Positions 46,224 to 55,198 of a stretch of 64,000 nt of DNA are shown one piece after another. Made by a program: the position numbers and the translations under genes. Every line of letters starts with the position of its first letter. The first letter of the stretch is position 1. The notes under the pieces are model-generated. The model ran no database searches, was not told where the DNA came from, and saw only the letters and a program-made list of their open reading frames with translations. The stretch comes from Sphingomonas mucosissima (GTDB lineage: Bacteria > Pseudomonadota > Alphaproteobacteria > Sphingomonadales > Sphingomonadaceae), in NCBI RefSeq assembly GCF_002197665.1, contig NZ_NBBJ01000004.1, positions 124,001-188,000 of the forward strand, in the 5' to 3' direction.

Positions 46224-47477
46224 ATGCAGCCGCGCGAAGCCGCCTTGCCCGATGATCTCGCCACTCGCTTTGGTCAGGTCCGATCGCTGAGCGAAGCACT
46301 TGCCGCGCCGTTGAGCGACGCCGACGCCACCGTCCAGTCGATGGACGATGCCTCCCCTGCCAAATGGCACCTGGCGCATACCACCTGGTTCTTCGAGACC
46401 TTTATTCTGCGCGATCACGTGCCCGGCTATCGGCTGCACGATCCGCGCTTCCCGTTCCTCTTCAACAGCTATTATGAGGCCGAGGGACGCCGCCACGCGC
46501 GCGGCCGACGCGGCATGGTGACCCGCCCGACCTTGGCCGACGTGAAGGCGTATCGCGGGGCCGTGGATGCCGCGCTGATCGCAGCCTTGCCGTCGCTTGA
46601 CAATGCAGCGCGCGGCTTGGTGGAGCTTGGCTGTCATCATGAGCAGCAGCATCAGGAATTGCTGCTGACCGACGTGCTCCACCTGTTCTCCGAAAATCCG
46701 CTTGAGCCGGCCTTGTGGTCGCCTGCCCCGAAGATCCCCGTGGCAGTGCCCGACGCTATCGGCTGGATCGACCATGACGAAGGCGTGGTCGAGATTGGCC
46801 ATGACGGTCGCGGTTTCGCGTTCGATTGCGAGGGGCCACGCCATCGCACGTTGCTCTCGCCGCATTCTCTCGCCGACCGCACCGTTACCAATGGCGAATG
46901 GCAGCAATTCATTGCCGACGGCGGCTATCGCGAGCCGCGCTGCTGGCTGGCCGATGGCTGGGCGTGGCTGCAACGTGAGGGAATTCATGCCCCGCTCTAT
47001 TGGGAAGACCGCGACGGCGTCTGGACCCGCTTCGGGCTGGACGGCCGCCGGCCGATCGATCCTGCCGCGCCGGTGACGCATGTCAGCTTCTATGAGGCGG
47101 ATGCCTATGCCAGCTGGGCCGGCGCGCGCCTTCCCACCGAGGCGGAATGGGAAGCGGCAGCTGCCGCCTACGATCCGCGCGGCGGCAATCAGCTTGATGC
47201 CGCCAGCGCGGTTGAGCCGCGGCCAGCGGAGGGCAGCCCGGCGTTCTTCGGCGACGTGTGGGAATGGACCGGCAGCGCCTATCGCCCGTACCCCGGCTTT
47301 GCGGCGGCCGATGGCGCCGTCGGCGAGTATAACGGCAAGTTCATGAGCGGCCAGTTCGTGCTGCGCGGGGGATCCTGCGCGACGCCGCGGGGCCATGCGC
47401 GCGCCTCCTACCGCAACTTCTTCTACCCCCATCAGCGCTGGCAATTCACCGGCGTGCGGCTGGCCCGCGATCGCTGA
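46224..47477 (+). CDS. egtB: Ergothioneine biosynthesis sulfoxide synthase EgtB
   Basis: Non-heme iron enzyme that joins a thiol donor to trimethylhistidine (hercynine). The 417 residues comprise an N-terminal DinB-like domain with iron ligands H52 (KWHLAHTTWF), H139 and H143 in CHHEQQHQE, and a C-terminal FGE-sulfatase domain (about 180-415) with GGNQ/GDVWEWTGSAY and the RGGSCATPRGHARASYRNFF end. It precedes egtD on the same strand. No egtC or egtE is next to it. Confidence 0.94.
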   Translation: MQPREAALPDDLATRFGQVRSLSEALAAPLSDADATVQSMDDASPAKWHLAHTTWFFETFILRDHVPGYRLHDPRFPFLFNSYYEAEGRRHARGRRGMVTRPTLADVKAYRGAVDAALIAALPSLDNAARGLVELGCHHEQQHQELLLTDVLHLFSENPLEPALWSPAPKIPVAVPDAIGWIDHDEGVVEIGHDGRGFAFDCEGPRHRTLLSPHSLADRTVTNGEWQQFIADGGYREPRCWLADGWAWLQREGIHAPLYWEDRDGVWTRFGLDGRRPIDPAAPVTHVSFYEADAYASWAGARLPTEAEWEAAAAAYDPRGGNQLDAASAVEPRPAEGSPAFFGDVWEWTGSAYRPYPGFAAADGAVGEYNGKFMSGQFVLRGGSCATPRGHARASYRNFFYPHQRWQFTGVRLARDR

Positions 47478-47544
47478 CACCACCCCGCACGGCGCAAGGG
47501 CAAATGCTCGGCGACGAACGACGGCACGAACAGGAAGGACGCCC

Positions 47545-48522
47545 ATGCTGAAGCAGGAAATGGAGGACGGCCAGGCCTCCCTCGCCGACCCGCAGTTCCG
47601 TGCGGATGTGCTGAATGGCCTGGCGCTTCGCCCGCGCGCGATGCCCGCCCGCTGGTTCTACGACCGGCGCGGCTCGGACCTGTTCGAGGAAATCACCCGG
47701 CTGCCTGAATATTATCCGACGCGCACCGAGACCGCGCTTCTCCAGCGGATCGCGCCCGAGCTTGCTGGTCACATCCCCGCAGGCGCCGCCGTGGTGGAGT
47801 TCGGCTCCGGCTCGTCGACCAAGACGCCGCTGGTGCTCGATGCCGTGCAGCCCAGCGCCTATGTGCCGATCGACATTTCCGGCGACATGCTGCGCGAATC
47901 CTCGCGCATCGTCTCGGATCGCTATCCCGGCCTTCTCGTGCTCCCGTTCGAAGCGGATTTCACGCGGCTGGTCGATCTGCCGCGCACCATTGCGAACGCG
48001 CCCAAGCTCGGTTTCTTCCCCGGCTCGACGATCGGCAATCTGATCCCGCGCGCCGCGGTGGATCTGCTGCGCGCGATGCGCGGTTCGCTGGGCGAGGGCG
48101 CGCGCCTGCTGATCGGCATGGATCGGATCAAGGACGAAGCCGTGCTGGTCCGCGCCTATGACGATGCGGCGGGCGTGACGGCAGCGTTCAACTGCAATCT
48201 CCTCGCCCGCATCAATCGCGAGCTGGACGGCACCATCCCGCTCGACGCCTTTCGCCACCGCGCGATCTGGAACGACGATCGCGCGCGGATCGAGATGCAC
48301 CTGGAGGCAACGCGCGATGTCTCGTTCGAGGTCGAAGGCCGCCCCTTCTCGATCCCCGCCGGCGAGACCATCCACACCGAAAACAGCCACAAATATGGCC
48401 CGCGCGATGCCCGCATCCTGTTGCGCGCTGGCGGCTGGACGCCGTTGACCGAATGGACCGACCCCGACGGCCTGTTCGCCGTCATCCTTGCAGAAGCGCA
48501 GCCGGAACGCTTCGCCCCCTAA
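47545..48522 (+). CDS. egtD: L-histidine N-alpha-methyltransferase EgtD
   Basis: SAM-dependent enzyme that trimethylates histidine to hercynine, the first ergothioneine step. The 325 residues contain RWFYDRRGSDLFEEIT near residues 36-51, LPEYYPTRTE, and VVEFGSGSSTKT (SAM motif). FFPGSTIGN and the C-terminal IHTENSHKY also match the EgtD family. The ATG at 47545 is preceded by AGGAAGG. The egtB-egtD pair makes a coherent two-gene ergothioneine unit. Confidence 0.95.
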   Translation: MLKQEMEDGQASLADPQFRADVLNGLALRPRAMPARWFYDRRGSDLFEEITRLPEYYPTRTETALLQRIAPELAGHIPAGAAVVEFGSGSSTKTPLVLDAVQPSAYVPIDISGDMLRESSRIVSDRYPGLLVLPFEADFTRLVDLPRTIANAPKLGFFPGSTIGNLIPRAAVDLLRAMRGSLGEGARLLIGMDRIKDEAVLVRAYDDAAGVTAAFNCNLLARINRELDGTIPLDAFRHRAIWNDDRARIEMHLEATRDVSFEVEGRPFSIPAGETIHTENSHKYGPRDARILLRAGGWTPLTEWTDPDGLFAVILAEAQPERFAP

Positions 48523-48539
48523 ACGGCGCCTCTCCTATC

Positions 48540-48564
48540 CCTGCGCCGGTTGGTCCGGCGCAGG
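48540..48564. terminator. Hairpin between convergent egtD and kynU
   Basis: A 10-bp perfect stem CCTGCGCCGG/CCGGCGCAGG with loop TTGGT lies between the egtD and kynU stops (48-base gap). It has no T tract, but its strong stem and convergent position suggest a bidirectional terminator. Confidence 0.65.
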
Positions 48565-48570
48565 CGCGGG

Positions 48571-49809
48571 TCACGTCACCGCCGCGCGCGCCGCATAGGC
48601 CGGGTCACGCCAGGCTCCAGCCTCCATCACCGCCGCGATGATCTCCACGGCACGCCAAACATCCTCATGAGACGTGTACAGCGGCGTCAGCCCGAGCCGC
48701 AGGACATTGGGCGCGCGGAAATCGCCGACCACCCCGTGCGCGATCAGCGCCTGGCAGATCTCCCAGGCATGTTCATGCGCCACGCTGACGTGGCTGCCGC
48801 GCGCCGCCGGATCGCGCGGCGTGACCAGGGTAAAGCGAGCCTCGCCGCACCGCTGCTCGATGCCGGCAATCAGCAACTCGCTCAGCGAGCGGCTCTTGGC
48901 CGTCACCTCCGCCATGGTAACCCCGGCGAAACTATCCAGCCCCGCGTCGAGCGCGGCCATGCCGAGGATCGGCGGCGTACCGCACAGGAAGCGCTTCATG
49001 CCCTCTGCCGGGGCATAATCGTCGCCAAAGTCGAACGGCGTTTTATGCCCCATCCATCCGGTCAGCGGCGAGCGGAGCCGTTCTTGCCAGCGCCGCGCGA
49101 CATAGAGGAATGCCGGCGCGCCCGGCCCCCCGTTCAGATATTTGTAGCCGCAGCCAACCGCCAGATCCGCGTCACAGCCGCCGAGGTCGACCTCCACGCC
49201 GCCAGCGCTATGGCTCAGATCCCACAGGATCAGCGCGCCCGCCGCATGCGCTGCCGCCGTAAGGCTGGCCATGTCGAGCTTCGCGCCGGTCTTGTAGTGA
49301 ACATGGGTAAGCACCACGACCGCCGTGTTGCCGTCGATCGCCGCCGCCATCTCACCCGCCGGAACCGTTCGTACCCGCCGCCCCGGCAACACTTCCGCGA
49401 CGCCCTGCGCGATATACAGGTCGGTCGGGAAATTGCCCGGCTCGGTCAGGATCGTCGTGCGCCCCGGCTGCGCCAGGCACGCAGCAGTGATCAGCTTGAA
49501 CAGATTGGCGGAGGTGGAATCGGCTACGATCACCTCGTCTTCGCCGGCGCCGATCAGCGGCGCGATGCGGGCGCCCAGCCGCGCCGGCGCCTCGATCCAG
49601 CCATGCTTGTTCCAGCTCGCGATCAGGTCCGAGCCCCACTGTTCCTCGACCGCCGCCGCAACCCGCGCCGGCGCATCTCTCGGCAGCGCGCCCAGCGAAT
49701 TGCCGTCGAGGTAGATCAACCCCTCCGGCAGCGTGAAGCGCGCGCGGCAGGCACGCAGCGGATCGGCCATGTCCATCGCCTGGACGGTGGCGAGATCGGG
49801 CCAGTTCAT
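48571..49809 (-). CDS. kynU: Kynureninase
   Basis: PLP enzyme cleaving kynurenine to anthranilate and alanine, 412 residues. The family blocks YLDGNSLGALP, ADSTSANLFKL and ILWDLSHSAGG are present, as is VGCGYKYLNGGPGAPAF with the PLP lysine in GYKYLNGG, and GWMGHKTPFDF. The start is ATG 49809, overlapping the kynA stop by one base (TGATG). The N-terminal open extension into kynA is discarded. Confidence 0.95.
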   Translation of the reverse strand: MNWPDLATVQAMDMADPLRACRARFTLPEGLIYLDGNSLGALPRDAPARVAAAVEEQWGSDLIASWNKHGWIEAPARLGARIAPLIGAGEDEVIVADSTSANLFKLITAACLAQPGRTTILTEPGNFPTDLYIAQGVAEVLPGRRVRTVPAGEMAAAIDGNTAVVVLTHVHYKTGAKLDMASLTAAAHAAGALILWDLSHSAGGVEVDLGGCDADLAVGCGYKYLNGGPGAPAFLYVARRWQERLRSPLTGWMGHKTPFDFGDDYAPAEGMKRFLCGTPPILGMAALDAGLDSFAGVTMAEVTAKSRSLSELLIAGIEQRCGEARFTLVTPRDPAARGSHVSVAHEHAWEICQALIAHGVVGDFRAPNVLRLGLTPLYTSHEDVWRAVEIIAAVMEAGAWRDPAYAARAAVT

Positions 49810-50633
49810 CACAGCACGGCCCTCACGGTCAGCAATTCGGGAAAGAACACTTGGTCGATCACGCGCGCCAGGTACGGCACGCCCGCGGTACCGCCAGTGC
49901 CCCGCTTGAAGCCGATCACCCGCTCCACCGTCTTCAGATGCCCGAACCGCCACAGCTGAAAGCGGTATTCGAGGTCAACCAGCTTCTCGGCCAGCTCATA
50001 GAGGTTCCAGTAACGCTCGGGCGATGCGTAGATCTCGCGCCAGCACGCCTCCACCCCGGGCGATGCTTCATACGGCTTCGTAACGTCGCGCGTCAGCTGT
50101 TCCTCCGGAACGGGCAATCCGGCGCGCGCGAGCGCCCGGAGCGCCTCGTCATAAATGCTTGGCTGTTCCAGCGCGTCCTGCAGCATGGCTTGCAGAGGCG
50201 GCGCATCGGCGAACACGCGGACCATGGCCGCGTTCTTGTTCCCCATCAGGAATTCCATCGCGCGATATTGGTGCGACTGGAAGCCGGAGCTTGAGCCGAG
50301 CTTGCCGCGCATCGCGGAATAATCGGCCGGCGTGATCGTCGCCAATATTTCCCAGCTGCCGATCAATTGCTGCTGCACCCGCGCCACGCGCGCCATCATC
50401 TTGAACGCGGTATCGAGCCGATCCTCGGCAATCGCGGTGCGCGCCGCCGTCAGTTCATGCAGGCACAATTTCATCCACAATTCGGAGGCCTGGTGGATGA
50501 CGATGAACAGCATCTCGTCATGCGTCTCGGACAGCGGCGTCTGGCACGCGAGAAGCGCTTCCAGCCGAAGATAGCCGGCATAGGTCAACTCGCTGGCCTG
50601 GGTCTCGGCGGAAGGATCAGAGCGTTTTTCCAT
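49809..50633 (-). CDS. kynA: Tryptophan 2,3-dioxygenase
   Basis: Heme enzyme opening the tryptophan ring to N-formylkynurenine, 274 residues. The N-terminal LTYAGYLRLEALLACQTP, FIVIHQASELWMKL and GSSSGFQSHQYRAMEF blocks are typical, and a conserved His suitable for heme ligation lies in the C-terminal RFGHLKTVER region. It is coupled to kynU by a one-base overlap. Kynurenine formamidase (kynB) is not adjacent. Confidence 0.95.
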   Translation of the reverse strand: MEKRSDPSAETQASELTYAGYLRLEALLACQTPLSETHDEMLFIVIHQASELWMKLCLHELTAARTAIAEDRLDTAFKMMARVARVQQQLIGSWEILATITPADYSAMRGKLGSSSGFQSHQYRAMEFLMGNKNAAMVRVFADAPPLQAMLQDALEQPSIYDEALRALARAGLPVPEEQLTRDVTKPYEASPGVEACWREIYASPERYWNLYELAEKLVDLEYRFQLWRFGHLKTVERVIGFKRGTGGTAGVPYLARVIDQVFFPELLTVRAVL

Positions 50634-50839
50634 GACACTGTTCCTAGCGCGATTGGCCGCGCAGGCGCAGCCCGTTCGTTGACCAAGCCATTCTCCGCCG
50701 TCCTATTTCTCCGCCTCCCCGGCCATACTGCGTTTATTGTGCACCCACGATTGCCGGCGAGGGAACGCCCTTCTTAGGCTGCGGGGCGAGGATGACGCGG
50801 CTGATGACAGTCGTATGCTGCAACCGCTAAGCATGAGTC

Positions 50840-51169
50840 ATGGATTATGTCGGATTGAAGAGCGCTGTTGCGAGCATGTTCGAAAGCGGCAGCGACACCA
50901 TCGCGCATATTCATGGGGGCATGGCCGTGCTCATGCTGGCGCGGCTGATCACGCGCCGGTCGCTGGCCACGCCCGTGCCACTTGCCTGTGTCGTGGTTCT
51001 TCAGGTGATCAACGAATGTGTCGACCGGTACAATCATGGATCCTGGCGGTGGCCGGATACGATCGCTGACACGGTGAACACGCTGTTCTGGCCGACCGTA
51101 TTGTTCGTCGGTCTTCGCCTGCGCCGCCTTCGCGAAAACCCACCGGTCGTCACGACGAAGCAGGTCTGA
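50840..51169 (+). CDS. Small membrane protein, distantly VanZ-like
   Basis: A 109-residue protein with two to three predicted helices (about 20-40, 44-62, 80-98). The NECVDRYNHGSWRWPDTIADTVNTLFWP stretch, cut here in two parts (NECVDRYNHG and RWPDTIADTVNTLFWP), spaces Glu, Asp and Asn residues much as VanZ-like proteins do. The similarity is weak and no function is assigned. It is divergent from kynA; the 205 bases between hold no other feature I can support. Confidence 0.6.
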   Translation: MDYVGLKSAVASMFESGSDTIAHIHGGMAVLMLARLITRRSLATPVPLACVVVLQVINECVDRYNHGSWRWPDTIADTVNTLFWPTVLFVGLRLRRLRENPPVVTTKQV

Positions 51170-51183
51170 AAGAGCGCCCGGCG

Positions 51184-51211
51184 CCCGGCGCGCCTATCAA
51201 TGCGCGCCGGG
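51184..51211. terminator. Hairpin between two convergent small genes
   Basis: A 10-bp perfect stem (51184-51193 with 51202-51211, arm CCCGGCGCGC) with an 8-base loop lies between the stops of the VanZ-like gene and the small exported protein. It is probably a bidirectional terminator. Confidence 0.6.
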
Positions 51212-51231
51212 AACGCGCCGTTCAGGACGCC

Positions 51232-51552
51232 TTATTCCGGCTCCACCCTCACGCTCGGCCGGCGATTGATGATCACGCCGCGCTCGGCCATCTCTTTCGC
51301 AAAGTCATGTCGCGCATCGGCGACTTCGCGGCGATACTCGGCCCATGCGTCTACGCGATCCGCCGGATCGTCGGCACGTGCAAGATCCTTGCGTAGCTCG
51401 CGCCGCGCTTCGCTCAGGTCGGTCTTGTAATCCAGATAATGTGAATTGCTGTCGTCATAAACAGCGCCGCGGAAAGGCTTGTCACCGGCATAGGCCGGCG
51501 CCGCAGCAACAAGCGGAATACTGGCCGCGGCCAGAGCAATGATGATCTTCAT
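51232..51552 (-). CDS. Small exported hypothetical protein
   Basis: A 106-residue protein with a signal peptide (1-22, ending APAYAG). The mature part is highly charged and helical (repeated Glu/Arg/Asp/Lys, for example SEARRELRKDLARADD) and probably forms a coiled coil. I do not recognise the family. Ribosome site GGAGG lies 4 bases before the ATG. Confidence 0.7.
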   Translation of the reverse strand: MKIIIALAAASIPLVAAAPAYAGDKPFRGAVYDDSNSHYLDYKTDLSEARRELRKDLARADDPADRVDAWAEYRREVADARHDFAKEMAERGVIINRRPSVRVEPE

Positions 51553-51715
51553 ACGCCTCCTCCAATTACTTCTTTCGGAGGATCGATTAAACGGGGATCT
51601 GCATCATCTGGTTCCATCGCATCGGGTCCTGAGCGGCGAGAGCCCGGATCAATTGCGTGTTTACTCTGCGCTGACTTCCACCACCAAGAAAGGCGGAAGG
51701 CGGAAAACGCGATCT

Positions 51716-53050
51716 TCAACGGGTCATACGACGACGATCCTCGGCATCGAGCGCGCTCAGCGACAATCCCCTGCTTTCCCGCATGAACATCGCCGCGATC
51801 AGGCTGATGGCAGCGCTGGCGCTCACATAAATGGCGAGCGGCATCCAATCGTCATACGCCCGCAGCATGGCAGCGCCGATAAGGGGCGCCCAGGAACCGG
51901 CGACGATTGCCGTCACCTGATAGCCGAGTGAAACCCCGGAATAGCGCATCCGCGTCGGGAACATCTCTGCCATGATCGCCGGCTGCGGTGCGTACATGAT
52001 GCCGTGCACCACCAGCCCGGCCATGATCGCCGCCAGCATCGTGACGGTGTCGCCGGTGTCGAACATCGGAAATGCCGCGAAGGGCCATCCGATGGCGAGT
52101 GCCGCCCCCAACAAATAGACCGGGCGGCGTCCGAACTTGTCCGCCGCGGCGCCGACGATCGGAATCACGAGGACATGGAGCAAATGGCCGAGGAACAGCA
52201 GCCCGAGGATTCGGCTGGTCGCAATGCCGCGATGAGCCAAATAGGTGATCGAGAAGGTGACCACCATGTAATACAGGATGTTCTCGCCGAAGCGGAGTGC
52301 CATGGCGTTGAACACGGCTCGCGGATACCTGCGGAATACCTCCACGACACCATGGCCGGTATCGGCGCCGCGCTCCACGTCCTTGCGAGCGGCATGGAAA
52401 AGCGGCGAGTCGCTCACTTGCGTGCGGATGTAATAGCCGATCGCGATGATGATGACCGACAGCCAGAAGGCGACGCGCCATCCCCACGCCAGGAATGCTT
52501 CCTCCGACAGAAAGGTGGAAAGCAGAAGCAGCACGATCGTCGCCAGCACGTTGCCGAGCGGCACGCCCGCCTGCGGAAAGCTGCCCCAGAAGGCGCGGCT
52601 GCGATTGGGGCTATGCTCCGTCACCAGCAGCACCGCGCCACCCCATTCGCCGCCAAGCGCAAAGCCCTGGATGAACCGCAACGTCACCAGCAGGGCCGGC
52701 GCCCAATAGCCGATGGTGCCAAAGCCGGGTAGGCAGCCCATGAGGAACGTCGACGCGCCGATCAGCACCAGGCTGAATTGCAGCAGCGACTTGCGCCCGA
52801 TCCGATCCCCGATGTGGCCGAACACCACGCCGCCGAGCGGCCGCGCGATAAAGCCCACCGCGTACGTGGCAAAGGCCGCGATGATGCCGTCGAGATCGTT
52901 GCCCGATTGGGGAAAGAACAGCTTGCCGAAAACCAGCGTTGCGGCCGTGCCGTAAAGAAAGAACTCATACCATTCGACGATGGTGCCGGCCATCGATGCA
53001 CCGACCACCTTGCGCAGATGGGACAGGTCGGCCCGGTCTTCGTGTTGCAA
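51716..53050 (-). CDS. MFS transporter of the metabolite:H+ symporter (MHS) type
   Basis: Twelve-helix major facilitator of 444 residues. The MHS-type N-terminus GTIVEWYEFFLYG, the loop 2-3 motif GHIGDRIGRK, the loop RFIQGFALGGEWGGA, and the matching second half with DKFGRRPVYLLG are visible. Family members carry alpha-ketoglutarate, proline, betaine, shikimate or citrate; the substrate here is unknown. TTG 53050 is preceded by AGGGGAAGAGAG. It is divergent from a TetR gene that may control it. Confidence 0.9.
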   Translation of the reverse strand: MQHEDRADLSHLRKVVGASMAGTIVEWYEFFLYGTAATLVFGKLFFPQSGNDLDGIIAAFATYAVGFIARPLGGVVFGHIGDRIGRKSLLQFSLVLIGASTFLMGCLPGFGTIGYWAPALLVTLRFIQGFALGGEWGGAVLLVTEHSPNRSRAFWGSFPQAGVPLGNVLATIVLLLLSTFLSEEAFLAWGWRVAFWLSVIIIAIGYYIRTQVSDSPLFHAARKDVERGADTGHGVVEVFRRYPRAVFNAMALRFGENILYYMVVTFSITYLAHRGIATSRILGLLFLGHLLHVLVIPIVGAAADKFGRRPVYLLGAALAIGWPFAAFPMFDTGDTVTMLAAIMAGLVVHGIMYAPQPAIMAEMFPTRMRYSGVSLGYQVTAIVAGSWAPLIGAAMLRAYDDWMPLAIYVSASAAISLIAAMFMRESRGLSLSALDAEDRRRMTR

Positions 53051-53216
53051 CTCTCTTCCCCTCCAGCGCGCCGCAATGCCGTCACACTACGCGACCTGCC
53101 GCCGACTTAGATCGCCGGCCGCGCCTTGCCCAGCGCCTGCCGTCTTCGCCTCCGCTCGCCTCAATCATGCGGTTCTGGGAAGGGTTGAACAGATGAGGCC
53201 GATATGCTGGCGCAGT

Positions 53217-53242
53217 GGTAACGTTCGCGGCCGAACCCGACC
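53217..53242. promoter_or_regulatory. Candidate operator between MFS and TetR genes
   Basis: The sequence has the symmetric form GGT-n3-GTTCG-n4-CGAAC-n3-ACC (26 bases), with every arm base paired. It sits in the divergent gap, about 170 bases from the MFS start and 90 from the TetR start. TetR-family repressors usually bind such palindromes in this position. Confidence 0.5.
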
Positions 53243-53294
53243 AACCCTGGACCACCGGCACCCCGGCAAATGTATCATCGCGGCCGACCGGTGG

Positions 53295-53322
53295 GGGACA
53301 CTTCCGGCAAATCGCCTATAAT
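53295..53322 (+). promoter_or_regulatory. Promoter-like -35/-10 before the TetR gene
   Basis: A perfect TATAAT (53317-53322) stands 16 bases after GGGACA (53295-53300). It would start transcription at about 53329-53330, exactly at the preferred ATG, implying a leaderless message. Confidence 0.4.
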
Positions 53323-53329
53323 GCGGGAT

Positions 53330-53911
53330 ATGGAGAGGGTTGAGCCACCGAGCCGCCGCCGCGCGCCGCGGCGCGATGCGCAAGAACGACGCGAGGCGCT
53401 GATCACCTCTGCTCTCCTGTGCTTCACCGCCGAGGGCTATCGCGTCCCGCTCGATACGATTGCTGAGCGCGCAGGCGTGGGGCGCGGCACGCTTTACCGG
53501 AATTTCAAGGATCGCGACGCGCTCGTGTTGGCGATCCTTTCGCGCGAAGCAGACCGGCTGGACCAGAGCATCGACCCCAGTCGACCGCTGGTGAATATTC
53601 TAACGGATTTCGTGCGGGGCGCAGCAGTTGCATCATCGATTTTCGCCCGGATCGCTGCGGATCTTCAACTGGATGAAGCAAACCGAGCAGGGCTGGAAGC
53701 GCTAAGCCACAGGCTTCAGGGGATCTTGGAACCCGCTGTCCGCGCGGCGCAGCAGCGCGGCGAGATCGCCGGGTCCGTCACCCCGCGCGACATCGTTTTC
53801 ACGGCCCGCATGGCCAGCGCGGTGATGCTGCCATTCCTGAGCGAGGACGAAGTGGCAGAGCAGGTCAGCGCCGCATTCCGCTTGCTGTTTGACGGCTTGC
53901 GCCCGCGCTAA
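53330..53911 (+). CDS. TetR/AcrR-family regulator
   Basis: A 193-residue repressor. The N-terminal helix-turn-helix (about 17-62) includes ITSALLCFTAEGY, then LDTIAERAGVGRGTLYRNF, the TetR recognition region. The C-terminal ligand-binding half is helical. No clear ribosome site precedes the ATGs at 53321 or 53330; 53330 fits the promoter-like sequence as a leaderless start. Divergent from the MFS gene, it likely regulates it. Confidence 0.9.
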   Translation: MERVEPPSRRRAPRRDAQERREALITSALLCFTAEGYRVPLDTIAERAGVGRGTLYRNFKDRDALVLAILSREADRLDQSIDPSRPLVNILTDFVRGAAVASSIFARIAADLQLDEANRAGLEALSHRLQGILEPAVRAAQQRGEIAGSVTPRDIVFTARMASAVMLPFLSEDEVAEQVSAAFRLLFDGLRPR

Positions 53912-53958
53912 TCGCTAGTGCGCTCCAACCGACCACGCTCTGCGACTACGGTACAGCT

Positions 53959-54570
53959 TTACAGTCGCGGTCCCGCTACGGCGCGAACCGCTTGCTTCGG
54001 CTTTTCGTCGATCAGCTTGGCAATCGCTGGGGTACGCGTGTCAGCCCTCGCATAGTCCCTGGCGGACATACCGGCGACATTGTCGGTCTGATCGGGGTTC
54101 GCGCCGACTGCCAAGAGGCTACGCACGAGCGGAAGGTCCCGCTTTTGCACCGCGCGGATCAGCGGCGTCTCGCCGCCGCCATTGCCAAGGTTCGGGTTGG
54201 CCTTCGCCGCCGCCAGAATGTCGACCAGCGCGTTCTGACCATATTGCACCGCCAGCAACAGCGGCGTGTCGCCGCGGCCGTCGCGCATGTTGGGATCTGC
54301 GCCACGCGCCAGCAGGAAGCGCAGATAGGTCGCGTCGCCGCGCTTCACGACGATGTGCAGCGCACCTTCGCCGGTCGTAATGTCGCGGGCATTGACGATG
54401 CGCTGCCCCGGCTGATCCAGCATCTTCACGACTTCATCGCCGCTCGATTTACGAACAGCTTCGAGGAATTTGTAACCCTGCGACTGCTGCTGCGCAGCGG
54501 CGGGCAGCGCCACAAGGATAAGTAAAGGGGCGAACAGGCGGCGAAGCGTCTTCACAGGCAAACGATCCAT
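53959..54570 (-). CDS. Exported ankyrin-repeat protein
   Basis: A 203-residue protein with a signal peptide (about 1-27, ending LPAAAQ). Three to four ankyrin repeats (about 62-185) follow, with GEGALHIVVKRGDATYLRFLLARGADPN, DTPLLLAVQYGQNALVDIL and ETPLIRAVQKRDLPLVRSLL patterns. It mediates protein contacts in the periplasm; the partner is unknown. It is convergent with the TetR gene. Confidence 0.88.
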   Translation of the reverse strand: MDRLPVKTLRRLFAPLLILVALPAAAQQQSQGYKFLEAVRKSSGDEVVKMLDQPGQRIVNARDITTGEGALHIVVKRGDATYLRFLLARGADPNMRDGRGDTPLLLAVQYGQNALVDILAAAKANPNLGNGGGETPLIRAVQKRDLPLVRSLLAVGANPDQTDNVAGMSARDYARADTRTPAIAKLIDEKPKQAVRAVAGPRL

Positions 54571-54616
54571 CTGGTGGTTGCAGCGCTCGATCTAACAGAT
54601 CAAGGCTGCCGGTGCC

Positions 54617-55198
54617 ATGAACGTCCGTGCTTTTGCCTGGCTCGCGCCACTCGCCCTTCTTGCTTGCTCGCCAGACCAGTCTCCCGCGGCTCCACCGCTT
54701 GAGGGGGCAAGGATCGGCGGCTCCTTTGCCTTGACTGATCAGGACGGAAAGCGCCTGTCCGACTCAGCGCTCGCTGGCCGGTACCGTATCATGTATTTCG
54801 GCTACACATTCTGCCCCGATGTCTGCCCCGTGGACGTCCAGAACCTGGCGGCAGGGCTGAAGCTCCTCGAACGGAGCGCCCCGGCGCTCGCGAAACGCGT
54901 CGTACCGGTGTTCATCACCATCGACCCCGAGCGTGACACCTCGCCCGTTCTGAAGCAGTTCGTCTCGGCCTTTCACCCGCGCATGATTGGCCTGACTGGG
55001 ACGTCAGAAGAAATCTCCAAGGTGGCCAAGGAGTTCGCGATCTTTTATCAACGGGGAAAGGGCACAGCGGACGGATATATGATGGATCACAGTCGCCAGG
55101 CCTATTTGATGTCGCCCGACGGCAAGCCGCTCGCCCTGCTGCCGCAGGACGGGACACCCCAGGCGATCGCTGACGAAATCAAGCGCTGGGCGAAATGA
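54617..55198 (+). CDS. SCO1/SenC family lipoprotein
   Basis: Thioredoxin-fold copper protein involved in cytochrome oxidase CuA assembly, or a redox protector. The 193 residues comprise a signal peptide with lipobox LLAC (C17) and a mature Sco domain with the CPDVCP motif (C66, C70) and H158 in MDHSRQ, the third copper ligand. The stop overlaps the next ATG (ATGA). Confidence 0.93.
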   Translation: MNVRAFAWLAPLALLACSPDQSPAAPPLEGARIGGSFALTDQDGKRLSDSALAGRYRIMYFGYTFCPDVCPVDVQNLAAGLKLLERSAPALAKRVVPVFITIDPERDTSPVLKQFVSAFHPRMIGLTGTSEEISKVAKEFAIFYQRGKGTADGYMMDHSRQAYLMSPDGKPLALLPQDGTPQAIADEIKRWAK

